A stretch of DNA of 64,000 bases, from NCBI GenBank assembly GCA_037903355.1, contig JBAJFE010000005.1:1364001-1428000 (forward strand), in the 5' to 3' direction. Under the pieces are notes generated by a model. It made no database searches. It was not told the origin of the DNA and was given only the letters and a program-made list of their open reading frames with translations. Position numbers and translations under genes: made by a program. This document shows, in pieces, positions 39,828 through 49,817 of the stretch (position 1 is its first letter; every line of letters starts with the position of its first letter). Origin of the DNA: Trichuris trichiura. Taxonomy: Eukaryota; Nematoda; Enoplea; Trichinellida; Trichuridae.

Positions 39828-41676
39828 GCACTATGTATATCTATGATATTTGCTGCGCAAGCGATGGCCATTAGCCCGTTGTCACATTCACTGTCTCAAA
39901 TTTGCATATGCTCACTTGACGGCGTGCAATGATGCTTTAGTCAGACGAAGCTGCATTGTCGGCTGACGTCTTAATCATTCCCATCTTCTCTGCCTTGTGT
40001 GTGTACAACCATTCAGCAACAACGCGTCATAATAGCTTCTTTTCACCGCTGAACCATTTTGCAGTGAGTTGGGTTGACTGATTATTGTACAGCGTTTATT
40101 TGTTGAACGCCGGTTCGAGATTCGTAACTTTATTTTCTTTTTTAAGAAATGTATTAACTGAGAAAAAAAACGTCACTAACTTTTGGTCTTGTTGAATACG
40201 CGACTCGTTTGGCCATTCTCAGGTGATACTCGGCGAACAAATTTTGCTGGCTTAGTTTTACTTAGCAACTGTAACCGGTTGAGGCGGTGCTTTAGGCGGG
40301 AACTTTTTAAAAATTCCGTTTTGCGTAGCGGAATGAGCGTATACTTGTTTGCAATAACCCCCTTAACTTGCAAAGAGGACTGTGCACTATTAAGTGACGA
40401 ATAATTTCGGTCGTTCAACGCAGAGTCAATTTCGTACTTTAGTGGAAAGTGTTTACCCTATTTGTTCTCCTTATCTTCGTTGTTCTGACAAAACGCATCA
40501 GTCTAAAGCTGTACTGACGAGATAACTACCAATAGCTGCACATTTGATAACAGAAGGCAAAACGTCGTAAGGGCCAAACGAATTGGGCAACTGTAAGGAG
40601 CTAAGTTTTAAAAATCTGAGAAAAATGCGCACTTGAAGGTTTTAGTAGCAAACGTCTTTAAAGAGATCGTGAGGTTAAAAAAATTGAATCAGCAGAAATA
40701 GAGATGTATAGCTGAGACCTGAGAATTAACATGAAGCAGCACTTTCCAAGTTAGAACCTGCAAATCATCTATGAAATTCAAAAAATACTGTAGACTACGG
40801 AAAGCAACTGACGCACGCTGCAGGCACTTTCTCGGCGCATTCGTCGATGTTTGGTATTGCTTAATCTTGCTCGCTGAGCATAAAGCTTTTCCATGTGTTT
40901 GCGCAATTTTTGCAACGGCGCAATAAATAATAACACTTAAAGTAAAACTACAAAACTGTAGCCTACAGCATTAGGAAAGGTGAAGTGTTTGCCGCTGGCG
41001 CGTAGAGTACAAAAAAACAAATAACTTACCTTACGGAAGGATTTTTTACCAAAAAAATTTTCCATAAGCGACAAAAAAGTTAAACTTACGAAGTGCTTTC
41101 GCAGATCGCAAAAGCTTCGTTCAATCAGTAGGTTTCAAATTTCTACAGTATGGATTTAAAAATGTTCAAGAATCAGTTTAAAAAAGATACGTTTTAAAGC
41201 AGGGATGGAGAACGTCCGCTCGCAGGTCTAGCGAAACAAACATTAATGCTTCTCCTCGTATCGTAACGTCAAATAATTTTTTAATAGCATATTCAGCTTC
41301 AGCAAAATGGTAGGATTCAGTCGAGGAGTTTAGGCTTTGAAAAGTGATTAGTTCGGCGTTGCTAGCAAGCCCATAATCATTTCATTAAGTAAAAACATCG
41401 GAAATAATTTTCTGAAAGTATTTTCAGGTCGTATTTCAACAACTGTTTCATCTTTTTGGCAGACGAAAGTGTTTACGTGTTTTCCGCCTAAGATCAATAC
41501 ATTTTCTAGACGATGCGCGACAAACCAAAACCTTTCGGACAATTGTTAAAAATTTTATTTCTGAAGCATCCCGCAGAGTAAAAGTGCGCGCTGATACAAG
41601 TGCATGTAACGTTGTCGGAAAGCGAATACAGTTTGTGTTATTGTTCAGTACACCTTAGGGCTGGAAAATATCGTTT
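39828..41676. other. Intergenic, AT-rich, no gene seen
   Basis: Between the RasGAP stop and the H2A stop. Open frames are short and unlike known proteins. The H2A 3' flank (41640-41676) lacks the canonical histone stem-loop GGCTCTTTTCAGAGCC and also a clear AATAAA. Confidence 0.5.
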
Positions 41677-42066
41677 TTAATCCTTCTTCGGCGTGGTCTT
41701 CACGTCCGTCTTTTTTGGCAGAAGGCTTGCTTGAATATTCGGAAGCACTCCACCTTGGGCAATCGTGACGCCACGCAGGAACTTGCTGAGCTCTTCATCG
41801 TTTCTTATGGCCAATTGAAGGTGACGGGGTATAATGCGCGTTTTCTTGTTGTCGCGCGCTGCGTTGCCAGCCAATTCTAGTACTTCGGCCGTCAAATATT
41901 CTATAACCGCAGCTAAATACACTGGTGCGCCAGCTCCAATTCTTTCCGCATAATTCCCTCTGCGAAGAAGTCGGTGGATACGACCAACAGGAAATTGTAA
42001 GCCAGCCCTGCTGCTGCGACTCTTTGACTTTCCTTTAACTTTACCACCTTTGCCTCTTCCGGTCAT
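41677..42066 (-). CDS. Histone H2A, single exon, 129 aa
   Basis: Core nucleosome histone that dimerises with H2B. The start is set by homology at 42066, giving [20 protein letters not shown]; an open frame continues 15 codons further upstream to an ATG at 42111, but those residues are not H2A-like. Conserved blocks are [35 protein letters not shown], the acidic-patch region [36 protein letters not shown] and [14 protein letters not shown], with the lysine pair ubiquitinated in other H2As. There is no SQ[ED] tail, so it is not H2A.X, and it is not an H2A.Z-like variant. Unusual details are [12 protein letters not shown] where LL-K/A is more common, and a Thr at residue 2. No other histone gene lies within the window, and no 3' histone stem-loop was found. 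Confidence 0.97.
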   Translation of the reverse strand: MTGRGKGGKVKGKSKSRSSRAGLQFPVGRIHRLLRRGNYAERIGAGAPVYLAAVIEYLTAEVLELAGNAARDNKKTRIIPRHLQLAIRNDEELSKFLRGVTIAQGGVLPNIQASLLPKKTDVKTTPKKD

Positions 42067-42093
42067 ATCGTTCAAAAAAACCTTTAAACAAGC

Positions 42094-42145
42094 AAGGCAA
42101 CCACCACACAAATATCTTCAAGGCAACCACCAGACAAATATCTTC
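42094..42145. repeat. 26-bp tandem duplication just upstream of H2A
   Basis: Units 42094-42119 and 42120-42145 (AAGGCAACCACCACACAAAT and onward) differ at one base. The array starts 28 bp upstream of the H2A ATG at 42066, so it lies in the 5' UTR or core promoter. Confidence 0.85.
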
Positions 42146-43479
42146 AAGAAATACAGTATCTTTTTTGATTAGCAAGGTCAGTGTCATTCTGTCGGCGAGA
42201 ACAAACACATAGAGACATGTGACCGCATTTTACTTTCATCTGTAAGTTCGCGAGAGTAATGATTGATTCCTGAATGTGATTTATGAAGCACTGTTTCTTT
42301 AACGGGGACGAACCTGGTTTCTGCAATATCATTATTGACATTATTGTGACAATAGCATGAAAAAGCATTGTACGTTAGTCTATACGTCGTACATACGCTG
42401 AATTTTTATTAAACATACCACTAGTTATTAGTCTTCTTACCCGTCCGCTTAGAAACAACCCATCATCGTTAAAGAAATGCAGGTTCTGCCTTACTGCAAC
42501 ATTTGCCTATTTTGTTCTGCCCCTCACATAAAGCTAAATGTAGATATACGGCTTGGGTTTTGGAAATATAAGTCGAAACAGTACGTCAAGGTTTAGGATA
42601 ATCGTAACAGCTCGTTGAAGCTTAACAGTAGCACTGAGGTTTTCAAACATTTTAAAAGGTTTCTATTTTTCCAGTACATTCTCTCCTTATCTTGCGGAGG
42701 CTGCTGTTAAAAATGGAGAAATGCGATTGTTATGTATTGTGGCTCCCAGTTGCGAGATCTTATCTTTGCGACTGTACGTGGATAGCATGCGTTGATGAGT
42801 CAACTTCTTTCCACTTTGGGGATCGATTTCTCATGCTCTAATTTTTGGACAAAATGGCTAACTTTCTCCAGCGCGCTTGCAATTAATCTCTGGACGTTGC
42901 TTCACCCATTAATGAGCGATTCTTGTAAATGTTACTGTATTACGTATTATGGAAGTATGAAGTTTTTCATTCGGAAAGAAGTTTTTTCCTTGCAAACTGC
43001 ACTGCTCGGTCGAGCTACGCAATAGTGCAGATAACATTTAGTACAATGAATAGGAAAATTCGTAAGCCAAAGAACCTGCGAATCCCTAACAAAAATCAGG
43101 AATATGCCGGTAGGTTTGTTTTTGATTGACCACCGCGGCAATTTGAGGGATGGTGGCGGTGAATACTGTTATCCAGCGCACAATACTTCCGTGAAAATGT
43201 TCGCAAAAGAATTTTGTGTGGTAACTATTGGAGTAGACATTTTAGCGGACCCACTTTCACTCGCTTTTACTTTAGCCACATTGGCGTAAAGCTTGTGGAA
43301 AATGGTACGTTTTCTCGGTTGCGAATTCATTTTGGACCAATAAAACGAAGAGCGATAATTCGTGAGCCAGCTGCCAAATCGGCACTTCTCAGCGATGTTA
43401 GAGTAAGTCTGTTACCATGTTGTGAATTCAATTGTTTTGCATTCTAACGGGAGGTTAGAAAGTAACAAAAGCAGTGAGA
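42146..43479. other. Intergenic between H2A promoter side and tRNA-Val
   Basis: Presumed H2A promoter near 42150-42400. An open segment at 43046-43110 (MNRKIRKPKNLRIPNKNQEY, then a donor-like gtaggt) could splice to 43172 and stay open to 43289, giving about 58 residues. I do not recognise the product and do not call it a gene. Confidence 0.35.
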
Positions 43480-43552
43480 TGTCCTTGCCTGGGATCGAAC
43501 CAGGGACCTTCTGCGTGTAAAGCAGACGTGATAACCGCTACACTACAAGGAC
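43480..43552 (-). tRNA. tRNA-Val, anticodon TAC
   Basis: Read on the minus strand from 43552: acceptor stem GTCCTTG pairs with CAAGGAC at the 3' end, followed by discriminator A. The D-arm sequence TAGTGTAGCGGTTATCACG and the T-arm GGTTCGATCC are standard. The anticodon stem TCTGC/GCAGA closes loop TTTACAC, so the anticodon is TAC (valine). No intron; 73 nt, no genomic CCA. The internal A and B boxes are intact. A TTTT run for Pol III termination is not obvious immediately downstream. Confidence 0.95.
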
Positions 43553-44208
43553 ATCTGCTTTGCTTCAGGACACAATTATGGACAAGTCGAAGCATGTTTG
43601 GATGTTGTAGTTGACATTGAAATTTAACTTCAGTGCTTGACTCTCTACTTACTGAGGTGTAATAGCTTACATTGCGTTAACGTTCGCTTCTATGTATAGA
43701 AGAGCAACAGTAATCGTAATAATCGATTTTCACTTGTTTTGACGGTTTGAATTTCACAATTCCGACGCTGCGGGGTTTGTCATCAGCACATCAATTGACT
43801 ACGCTTTTTATGAAATTTATTCTAATTGAGCAAGTGTAGCGTAGTACGAATTCAATAGTCCATTAGATCTACTTAGGAGTTGGCCTACTGTAGACTATTT
43901 TTGCACCCTTTCCATAATAAGTCAACAGAACATGCGTAAATGTTCTGATTGCTTATTTTATCTCTTATGTGTAGTGCAAGTGACATTACTTCCCTTGTAA
44001 GCGGACAATAAACATCTCTAAGATCTTGATGGAATTTCAAATGTTAGCTATGTTAATAACTATACATAAAAATATGAGTACTCTGCTCATATGGAATATT
44101 GCATTATTTTAATGCGGTAAAACGGACAGACTCAGCAATGTTTCTCATGTGAATATATAACTCTCCTTCATTCTACATGGCTCAGCATCACTGCACTTAG
44201 TGGTTAAG
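43553..44208. other. Intergenic between tRNA-Val and the microsatellite/foldback cluster
   Basis: Mostly AT-rich unique sequence with no open frame of note and no RNA gene that I can recognise. Confidence 0.45.
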
Positions 44209-44251
<43 letters not shown>

Positions 44252-44290
44252 GAAGAAGAAGAAGAAGAAGAAGAAAAAGAAGAAGAAGAA
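44209..44290. repeat. Compound microsatellite (AAT)n then (AAG)n
   Basis: About 14 AAT units (44209-44251) run directly into about 13 AAG units (44251-44290), with one interruption. They abut the left end of the first foldback element. Confidence 0.95.
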
Positions 44291-44678
44291 GAAATGTACA
44301 TGGATTTTTCCTGTTTTTTGCCCATAAAACGAGTCAAAAAAATGAAAACACTTTAATGTCGTTCAAAGGCATAAAACCAAACCAACGTCTGGCGAAGCTT
44401 TCGGCTCAATCTTGAGCCGTCATCAGCGCACTCAGGAGTTGCCCACCCACCGAGTTTTTCCTCAGGAGTTGCTCCTCCACCTTTCCGAGTCGTGTGCGTG
44501 CCTGTCTAGTCGAAGGGTGGGAGGGCAACTCCTGAGTGCGCTGATGACGGCTCAAGATTGAGCCGAAAGCTTCGCCAGACGTTTGTTTGGTTTTATGCCT
44601 TTAAACGACATTAAAGTGTTTTCATTTTTTTGACTCGTTTTATGGGCAAAAAACGGGAAAAATCCATGTACATTTCTT
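44288..44678. repeat. Foldback element 1: about 160-bp inverted arms, with a hammerhead-like core in both arms
   Basis: Left arm about 44288-44450 is the reverse complement of right arm about 44514-44678 with few mismatches; the spacer is about 63 bp. On the plus strand of the right arm, CTGATGA (44541-44547) is followed by a six-base-pair stem (GGCTC/GAGCC core, AAGATT loop) and GAAA (44565-44568). The left arm carries the same core on the minus strand (44426-44399). Microsatellites sit on both outer sides. The type resembles foldback or Penelope-type terminal structures, but I find no coding sequence. Confidence 0.85.
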
Positions 44679-44719
44679 GTTCAACCACCAAACCTGTTAC
44701 GAACCTTACACCTTCGTAT

Positions 44720-44722
<3 letters not shown>

Positions 44723-44798
<76 letters not shown>
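44723..44798. repeat. (AAT)n microsatellite, about 25 units
   Basis: Uninterrupted AAT triplets between foldback elements 1 and 2. The long Asn or Leu runs that translation of this tract gives on either strand are artefacts. Confidence 0.97.
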
Positions 44799-44986
44799 GA
44801 ACAAATTTTTTGCGGTTTTGCAACCCGTTCGTCATTTAAAAAACGTTTATTTCGAAACGTTTAACCACGGAGCTTTCGGGCCACACCGGGTCCCGTCATC
44901 AGCGCTTAGCGCTATCAGCGTTAAACGTTTCGAAATAAACGTTTTTTAAATGACGAACGGGTTGCAAAACCGCAAAAAATTTGTTC
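44799..44986. repeat. Foldback element 2: perfect 68-bp inverted arms
   Basis: 44799-44866 and 44919-44986 are reverse complements. The 52-bp spacer holds, on the minus strand, CTGATGA (44902-44896), a GGG/CCC-based stem and GAAA (core end at 44874). The sequence is unrelated to element 1 outside that core, but the layout is the same. The left end abuts the AAT microsatellite. Confidence 0.88.
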
Positions 44987-45035
44987 TGAATAACGCACCC
45001 GTTAGGAAGAAGGGGAAAAAGAAAAAAGAAAAATC

Positions 45036-45060
45036 AATAATAATAATAATAATAATAATA
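45036..45060. repeat. (AAT)n microsatellite, about 8 units
   Basis: Short AAT run between foldback elements 2 and 3, following an A/G-rich stretch (45007-45033). Confidence 0.9.
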
Positions 45061-45116
45061 GGACCAATGGTCTTGAAAATGTAGTTTCTTGGTACGGGAG
45101 CGTATGTTTTCATAAT

Positions 45117-45316
45117 GTAAAAGTTTTATTACGGAAGTGTTCCCGTTTAATGTGCTAAATAACTCCGGAGCCTTCGGGTCGACCGAGACCCGTCTTCAGC
45201 GGTTGTGAGTTACGGAAGAGTTACTCACAACCGCTGAAGACGGGTCTCGGTCGACCCGAAAGCTCCGGAGTTATTTAGCACATTAAACGGGAATACTTTC
45301 GTAATAAAACTTTTAC
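45117..45316. repeat. Foldback element 3: 94-bp inverted arms, 12-bp loop
   Basis: 45117-45210 is nearly the exact reverse complement of 45223-45316. The right arm carries CTGAAGA (45234-45240), a GGGTC/GACCC stem and GAAA (45258-45261); the left arm carries the mirror copy on the minus strand. CTGAAGA still fits the hammerhead consensus CUGANGA. Confidence 0.9.
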
Positions 45317-45620
45317 AAAACCAATGGTATCCCTTTTCCGTTAGCCAGGGGTTACAATGGTTTGAGTTTGCCAATCCTAAGAATCAGTCACTGCAGCAGA
45401 GATTCTCACGGTGGGACACGTGCCCCACCGGGGGAAGGGGGGCTTTTGAAGTCCAAGGGACCCAAATCGCCAAGAGAGCCCTTTTGAGCTGTGCGGGGAA
45501 GGGGGGGCACATGCCCCATCTGGGCGATCATGTTGAAGTGCTTAGCAAGGTATAGCCTTCCCGTCAGGTATTGTGTCTCCCGCCTAAGAGAAAGCTGCAC
45601 GGTGTTGCGTTCCGCAATTT

Positions 45621-45774
45621 TGATTGGCTGGAAGGGAGGATCGAGGGTGGAGCAGCCGTCTCAGAGTCGAGAACGCAAGTGTTCGACACACTACGCGGGA
45701 AACGCTTTCTCCACATAACTTTGTGCAACATTATGACCTCCGGGCTACCCTCCGTCCTCCCTTCCAACCAATCA
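45621..45774. repeat. Possible short non-autonomous element with about 30-bp terminal inverted repeats
   Basis: TGATTGGCTGGAAGGGAGGA at 45621 onward matches the reverse complement of 45745-45774 with about three differences. The ends also contain CCAAT/ATTGG motifs, so paired promoter elements are an alternative reading. The interior has no open frame of interest and I see no clear target duplication. Confidence 0.45.
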
Positions 45775-46413
45775 GCGCGCTCGAAATTGACTAATCAGAA
45801 TTGGGGAGCCTAAACGCTTAGAAACGAGCGCAGGTTGGCCCTGGTTACCTCGGGAGACACTGCACTACAAGAACGCATGAAAACGAGCCGTGAGGAAGCT
45901 AATATTTATAGGCCGTTATTGGATCACCGCCAATCGCATTATTTACACTGGAAAAAGCAATAATTCTCAATGTAAATAATGGAAAGTATCGTCTTTCAGA
46001 AGAGTTAATTTTCAAAAAATGACGAAAAGATTACTTCAAACCTTATCCAAACAATATTCAACTTTGGTTTAAAGTACATTCTACTTTTTACTGGCGCTTA
46101 TCGCATAGTAGAAATGATTTTTGTGAGAGAAAATAGGAAGTTCTCCAACGGATCTGTTCACGTTCGTAAGAATCCACGGTCGATTTGTCCCTTTTTATCG
46201 ATAAAGGTTGTCAATAAAAGCAGGCAAACGTGCTGTGAACTCATATGAAAATGAATTTTTTTTCTAAAGAATTGTACAACTTTTTGGAAACATTGTTTTC
46301 TCAAATAAACAATCGTTTACAACGACAGACTGAAATTACGCAGTTGTTCATGAAACTGTTTTGTTTACGATTTAATACGTAATATTATGCCTCTGTAGTC
46401 AAAACATTTTAAT
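45775..46413. other. Non-coding flank downstream of the EGF-repeat gene
   Basis: AT-rich sequence including the direct repeat at 46286-46323. No gene seen. AATAAA occurs at 46304 on the plus strand, the wrong orientation for the EGF gene. Confidence 0.4.
46286..46323. repeat. Left copy of a 38-bp direct repeat flanking the EGF-repeat gene
   Basis: Matches 49122-49159 in the same orientation with one insertion, one deletion and one substitution; it includes AATAAACAATCGTTTACAAC. Confidence 0.7.
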
Positions 46414-48630
46414 TCAATACAGTTGTCGCCAGGCTAAGAAAAGCGAAGCGAACAAAAGTATTTTCCACTCAATCTGCACAACTATTCCATTGTCAGTTAT
46501 TTCACAATAAAAACCGTCAGTTCCTTTTGGACAATTGCAAGTGTAGCCTTCATCATTAGAAGTGCAACTGCCGCCGTTTCTACATTCAATATCGGAACAT
46601 CGATCAATCTTTGTCTTACAACTTTTACCAGTGTATCCTTCATCACAGATACACTCGTAACCTCCTTTTTTATTGTGACAATAACCTTCTCCACATTGAT
46701 TTTCATCTTTACAGTTATCTATTAAATCCTCACAAAACTCTCCAGTTGCATACTCGGGACATTTGCATGCGTATCCATATGGGAGGTTAACACATGTACC
46801 TTCATTTTCACATTCATGTGATTTACAATGATCTATTTTATGTTCACAATGGATACCTTCATAACCTAAGAAACATATGCATACATAAGCATTTCTACCA
46901 TCTAAACAATAGCCTCCTTTTGTACACGGATTACTTTCACATTCATCTGTTTCTTCCTCGCATCGATCTCCAAAAAATCCACTTTCGCAGTCACATTTAA
47001 AACTGCCATTCACATTGCGGCAATGTCCATTCCATCCACAAATAGACGTATCAGAGCATTCATTGATGTCTTCATCGCATAACCTTCCTGTGTATCCAGT
47101 ATAACAAGCACATTTATACTCCCTTTCCTTAACTCGTGTACACATACCATGAACGCAATGTAAGTTTTCATTTGTGCATTTATTTTTTTCGATATCACAA
47201 TTCCAACCAGTATAACCTTGCTCACATTTGCATGTGTATTTATTGATACCATCTTCACAAGTTCCATGTGCACCGCATGGATTGTTACGACATTCGTCAA
47301 TATTAGTTGTACAGTTTTTGCCTTCATATCCCGCAGCACATTCACAATGGTAGTCATTTTGCAATGGATGACATTTACCTCCATTCTGACACGGCGTATA
47401 GATGACGCAATAGTCAATCAATTCAGTACAATGTTTACCGGTAAATCCTGAAGGGCAGACGCACTTGTATGAACCATTTGTATTTTTACATGTACTGTGG
47501 ATGGAACATTCATAAGTTCCTTCTTCGCATTCATCCACGTCTTCTGTACAATTAATTCCAGTTCTTCCATCAGCGCATACACAGTAATACGATGTATTTG
47601 TGTCACGACATTCTGTTCCCGCAGGGCATTCGTGTACACCGTAAGCACATTCATCTATATTTTTTTCACAGAAGTAGCCAGTCCGTGCGGGAAAAAAAGG
47701 CGGATCCCATGGGCAGACCACTTTAGCACACGAATAGAATGGTTCACTCTTCCATTTGTAGAACACATCCCTACGTGACCATTCCTTCTGAGGTTTTAAT
47801 AGTTTTAACAATGCTAATCGAAATACTGAACGCCGATTCTCGTAATTTTGGTAGTACTTCATTGGCACTTTATCTCTACAAGGATAATATTGTGAATGTA
47901 CGGTGTCCCATGCACGATAAATGCATAAGGGAAATTGTGTTTCACGGTAAAGTCTTAACAGATCACCGTGACTGAAATGGAAGGGGTCAAATTGGTTTAT
48001 CTCCACATTTGAGAATTCTTTGACTGTATAGTTCAAGTTTATGTAAGTGCCATTTCCAAGAGAAATTAGGAGACTGACATGATAATTAATTGTGCCTTTT
48101 ATGACCCGGTTTGTTCTCTTCACAATTCGTGCTGCATCAAGAACTATGTAGTCCGTGTTTTTTTTCCATAAGACGTCGCCGTATAAGTCGTCCTGACTGT
48201 CGTCAACAATACGACGATATATGCAGTTGTTGTCGAAAGGTCCACAGTCAATAGGCAGGATTTGCTCGTCTTTATAGATTGGTTCATTGATATCACACAT
48301 GAACCCGGTATAATTTACGTAAAGTGGCGTAGTAAAATAGATAACGGCCAAATAGTACTGACTATCTTCCGTAGTGTATGGTCCATTGTTTGCTTTTATT
48401 AGGATCATTTCAGCCGCGATGAAAAGGTTCTTATGCCAATTTGCACACTCTTTTTTTGTGTACTTCGGTACCTCATAATGTTGTGAAGTTAATTGTGGGA
48501 ACGCTTCAAATTCCTTTTTGCATTCTTTTTTGACTTGTTCGATAAAGCTTTTGTCGGTCTTCACTAAACCACTGAGTAGCATTCCACCAGTGAACAGACA
48601 ATAGACGAACAAATTGACTTTAATGTTCAT
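46414..48630 (-). CDS. Intronless secreted/GPI-type protein with ten EGF-like repeats and an unknown N-terminal domain, 738 aa
   Basis: One uninterrupted frame of 738 codons. The start at 48630 gives MNIKVNLFVYCLFTGGMLLS, a signal peptide. Residues about 30-320 form a Cys-containing region with several N-glycosylation sites (NYT, NGT) that I do not recognise. About ten EGF-like repeats follow (residues about 324-710), many opening with calcium-binding-type IDEC, VDEC or INEC and containing C-x-C spacing such as YKCVCPSGFTGKHC. The C-terminus is short and hydrophobic (WKILLFASLFLAWRQLY) with almost no cytoplasmic tail, which suggests a GPI-anchor signal; a single membrane anchor is the alternative. 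The DNA is visibly AT-richer than the RhoGEF, Wnt or RasGAP exons, and the gene is intronless among many-exon neighbours, inside a repeat island. This fits a retrocopy or lineage-specific gene family. Adhesion, receptor or surface-coat roles are all possible; none is shown by the sequence. Confidence 0.85.
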   Translation of the reverse strand: MNIKVNLFVYCLFTGGMLLSGLVKTDKSFIEQVKKECKKEFEAFPQLTSQHYEVPKYTKKECANWHKNLFIAAEMILIKANNGPYTTEDSQYYLAVIYFTTPLYVNYTGFMCDINEPIYKDEQILPIDCGPFDNNCIYRRIVDDSQDDLYGDVLWKKNTDYIVLDAARIVKRTNRVIKGTINYHVSLLISLGNGTYINLNYTVKEFSNVEINQFDPFHFSHGDLLRLYRETQFPLCIYRAWDTVHSQYYPCRDKVPMKYYQNYENRRSVFRLALLKLLKPQKEWSRRDVFYKWKSEPFYSCAKVVCPWDPPFFPARTGYFCEKNIDECAYGVHECPAGTECRDTNTSYYCVCADGRTGINCTEDVDECEEGTYECSIHSTCKNTNGSYKCVCPSGFTGKHCTELIDYCVIYTPCQNGGKCHPLQNDYHCECAAGYEGKNCTTNIDECRNNPCGAHGTCEDGINKYTCKCEQGYTGWNCDIEKNKCTNENLHCVHGMCTRVKEREYKCACYTGYTGRLCDEDINECSDTSICGWNGHCRNVNGSFKCDCESGFFGDRCEEETDECESNPCTKGGYCLDGRNAYVCICFLGYEGIHCEHKIDHCKSHECENEGTCVNLPYGYACKCPEYATGEFCEDLIDNCKDENQCGEGYCHNKKGGYECICDEGYTGKSCKTKIDRCSDIECRNGGSCTSNDEGYTCNCPKGTDGFYCEITDNGIVVQIEWKILLFASLFLAWRQLY

Positions 48631-49121
48631 AGTGCAGTTGTAGTTTCGTACAGCTCTTCTTCGCTTGATGCGTTCACGACAACTGCAGCAATCGACTGAT
48701 TAATTGCACTGTTCATACGTCAGCCGACTTCTTTTTGCTTTAAAGTTCCCACTGAATTGAACAGAGTTTAAACTGTTTGGTTCTGTTCACTAATGCTAAT
48801 GCGTTTTCAGGTTCAGTTTGTACTATTGACTCTGTTTCTTGCTGGCTCCCACATGAAATACATTCGCTAAAGTCTGATTTGGAATGGTTTCCTCACGACT
48901 GTGAAACAGTTTCATGGTTTAACTTCCCATTGATGCGTTCATCCGTTAACTATACAAAGCAGTTGCTATTCTTCCATTAATGAAAACAGAACAGTCCGCT
49001 TTTATATTAAAAGTTTGTTGACGTTAACGCACAAGGAATCTGTACACTTGCGCGCTGGCTTAATTGCTTCTTTCGATATGTGCCGTTTACTGTTCTCCAT
49101 AGTTCATATTCATCATTCGTT

Positions 49122-49159
49122 GGAAACATTGGTTTTCCAAATAAACAATCATTTACAAC
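49122..49159. repeat. Right copy of a 38-bp direct repeat flanking the EGF-repeat gene
   Basis: Same orientation as 46286-46323 and about 92% identical; together they bracket about 2.8 kb that contains the EGF gene and its presumed promoter. Confidence 0.7.
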
Positions 49160-49817
49160 AAGTGTGAGGAACGTCCGACCCGTGAGACCATTCCGTCCGG
49201 CCCATGAAGTATTCCCTTCCACCCGCTAGGTAACCGCACATGCATGCGAGATGCGTGCGAGTGAAATGTGACTGTGGGACCTTATTTTTTAAAATGCGAT
49301 AAAAGTATTGTATGTGGATCCAAGTAAGAAGATAAACCTTGCGTAACAAGCAGGAAGCATCAGCCTGGCTAGAAAGACTGCCCTGTTGTCGGCTCTCTGT
49401 CGACAAACCGATGTCGTTAGTTTTCAGAGGCAAGAAATAAGCTGCACTAGTTTGCGCGTCAGTAGCGTGGACCGTTGGCCGCCTACTGACCCAAAGTATT
49501 ATTCCTATCTTGCCTTATCGCTTTGTTCGAAGGGTGACTTAAATGAATATACGTGCAAACAATGCAGCCTATGTCCTTTGGTGGAGTATTCTGTACGGCC
49601 CGCGGCAGCAAAAAGGTTCCCCGGCCCTACTTTAGAGCTTCACTTACGGTATTTTCAAGTCCACGTTCACGGCGTTTAACAGGAACCATAACCGTACTTA
49701 AATGCAAAGCCGCAAACGCGCTGCGCAATGCATTGCAGAAAAAACTATAAGACAACGTGACAACCGCTGAGGACTAAAACTGCAGAAAATAAGCCGCTTT
49801 TTTCTTCCAATCCAAAT

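Noticed and set aside
44514..44678. Complete, self-cleaving hammerhead ribozyme in foldback 1
   Set aside because: Core, stem II and GAAA are visible, but stem III plus an NUH site and a pairing stem I could not be built convincingly; kept only as a hammerhead-like half motif.
44200..44839. Frames coding poly-Ile/poly-Arg, poly-Leu or poly-Asn
   Set aside because: They are translations of AAT and AAG microsatellites.
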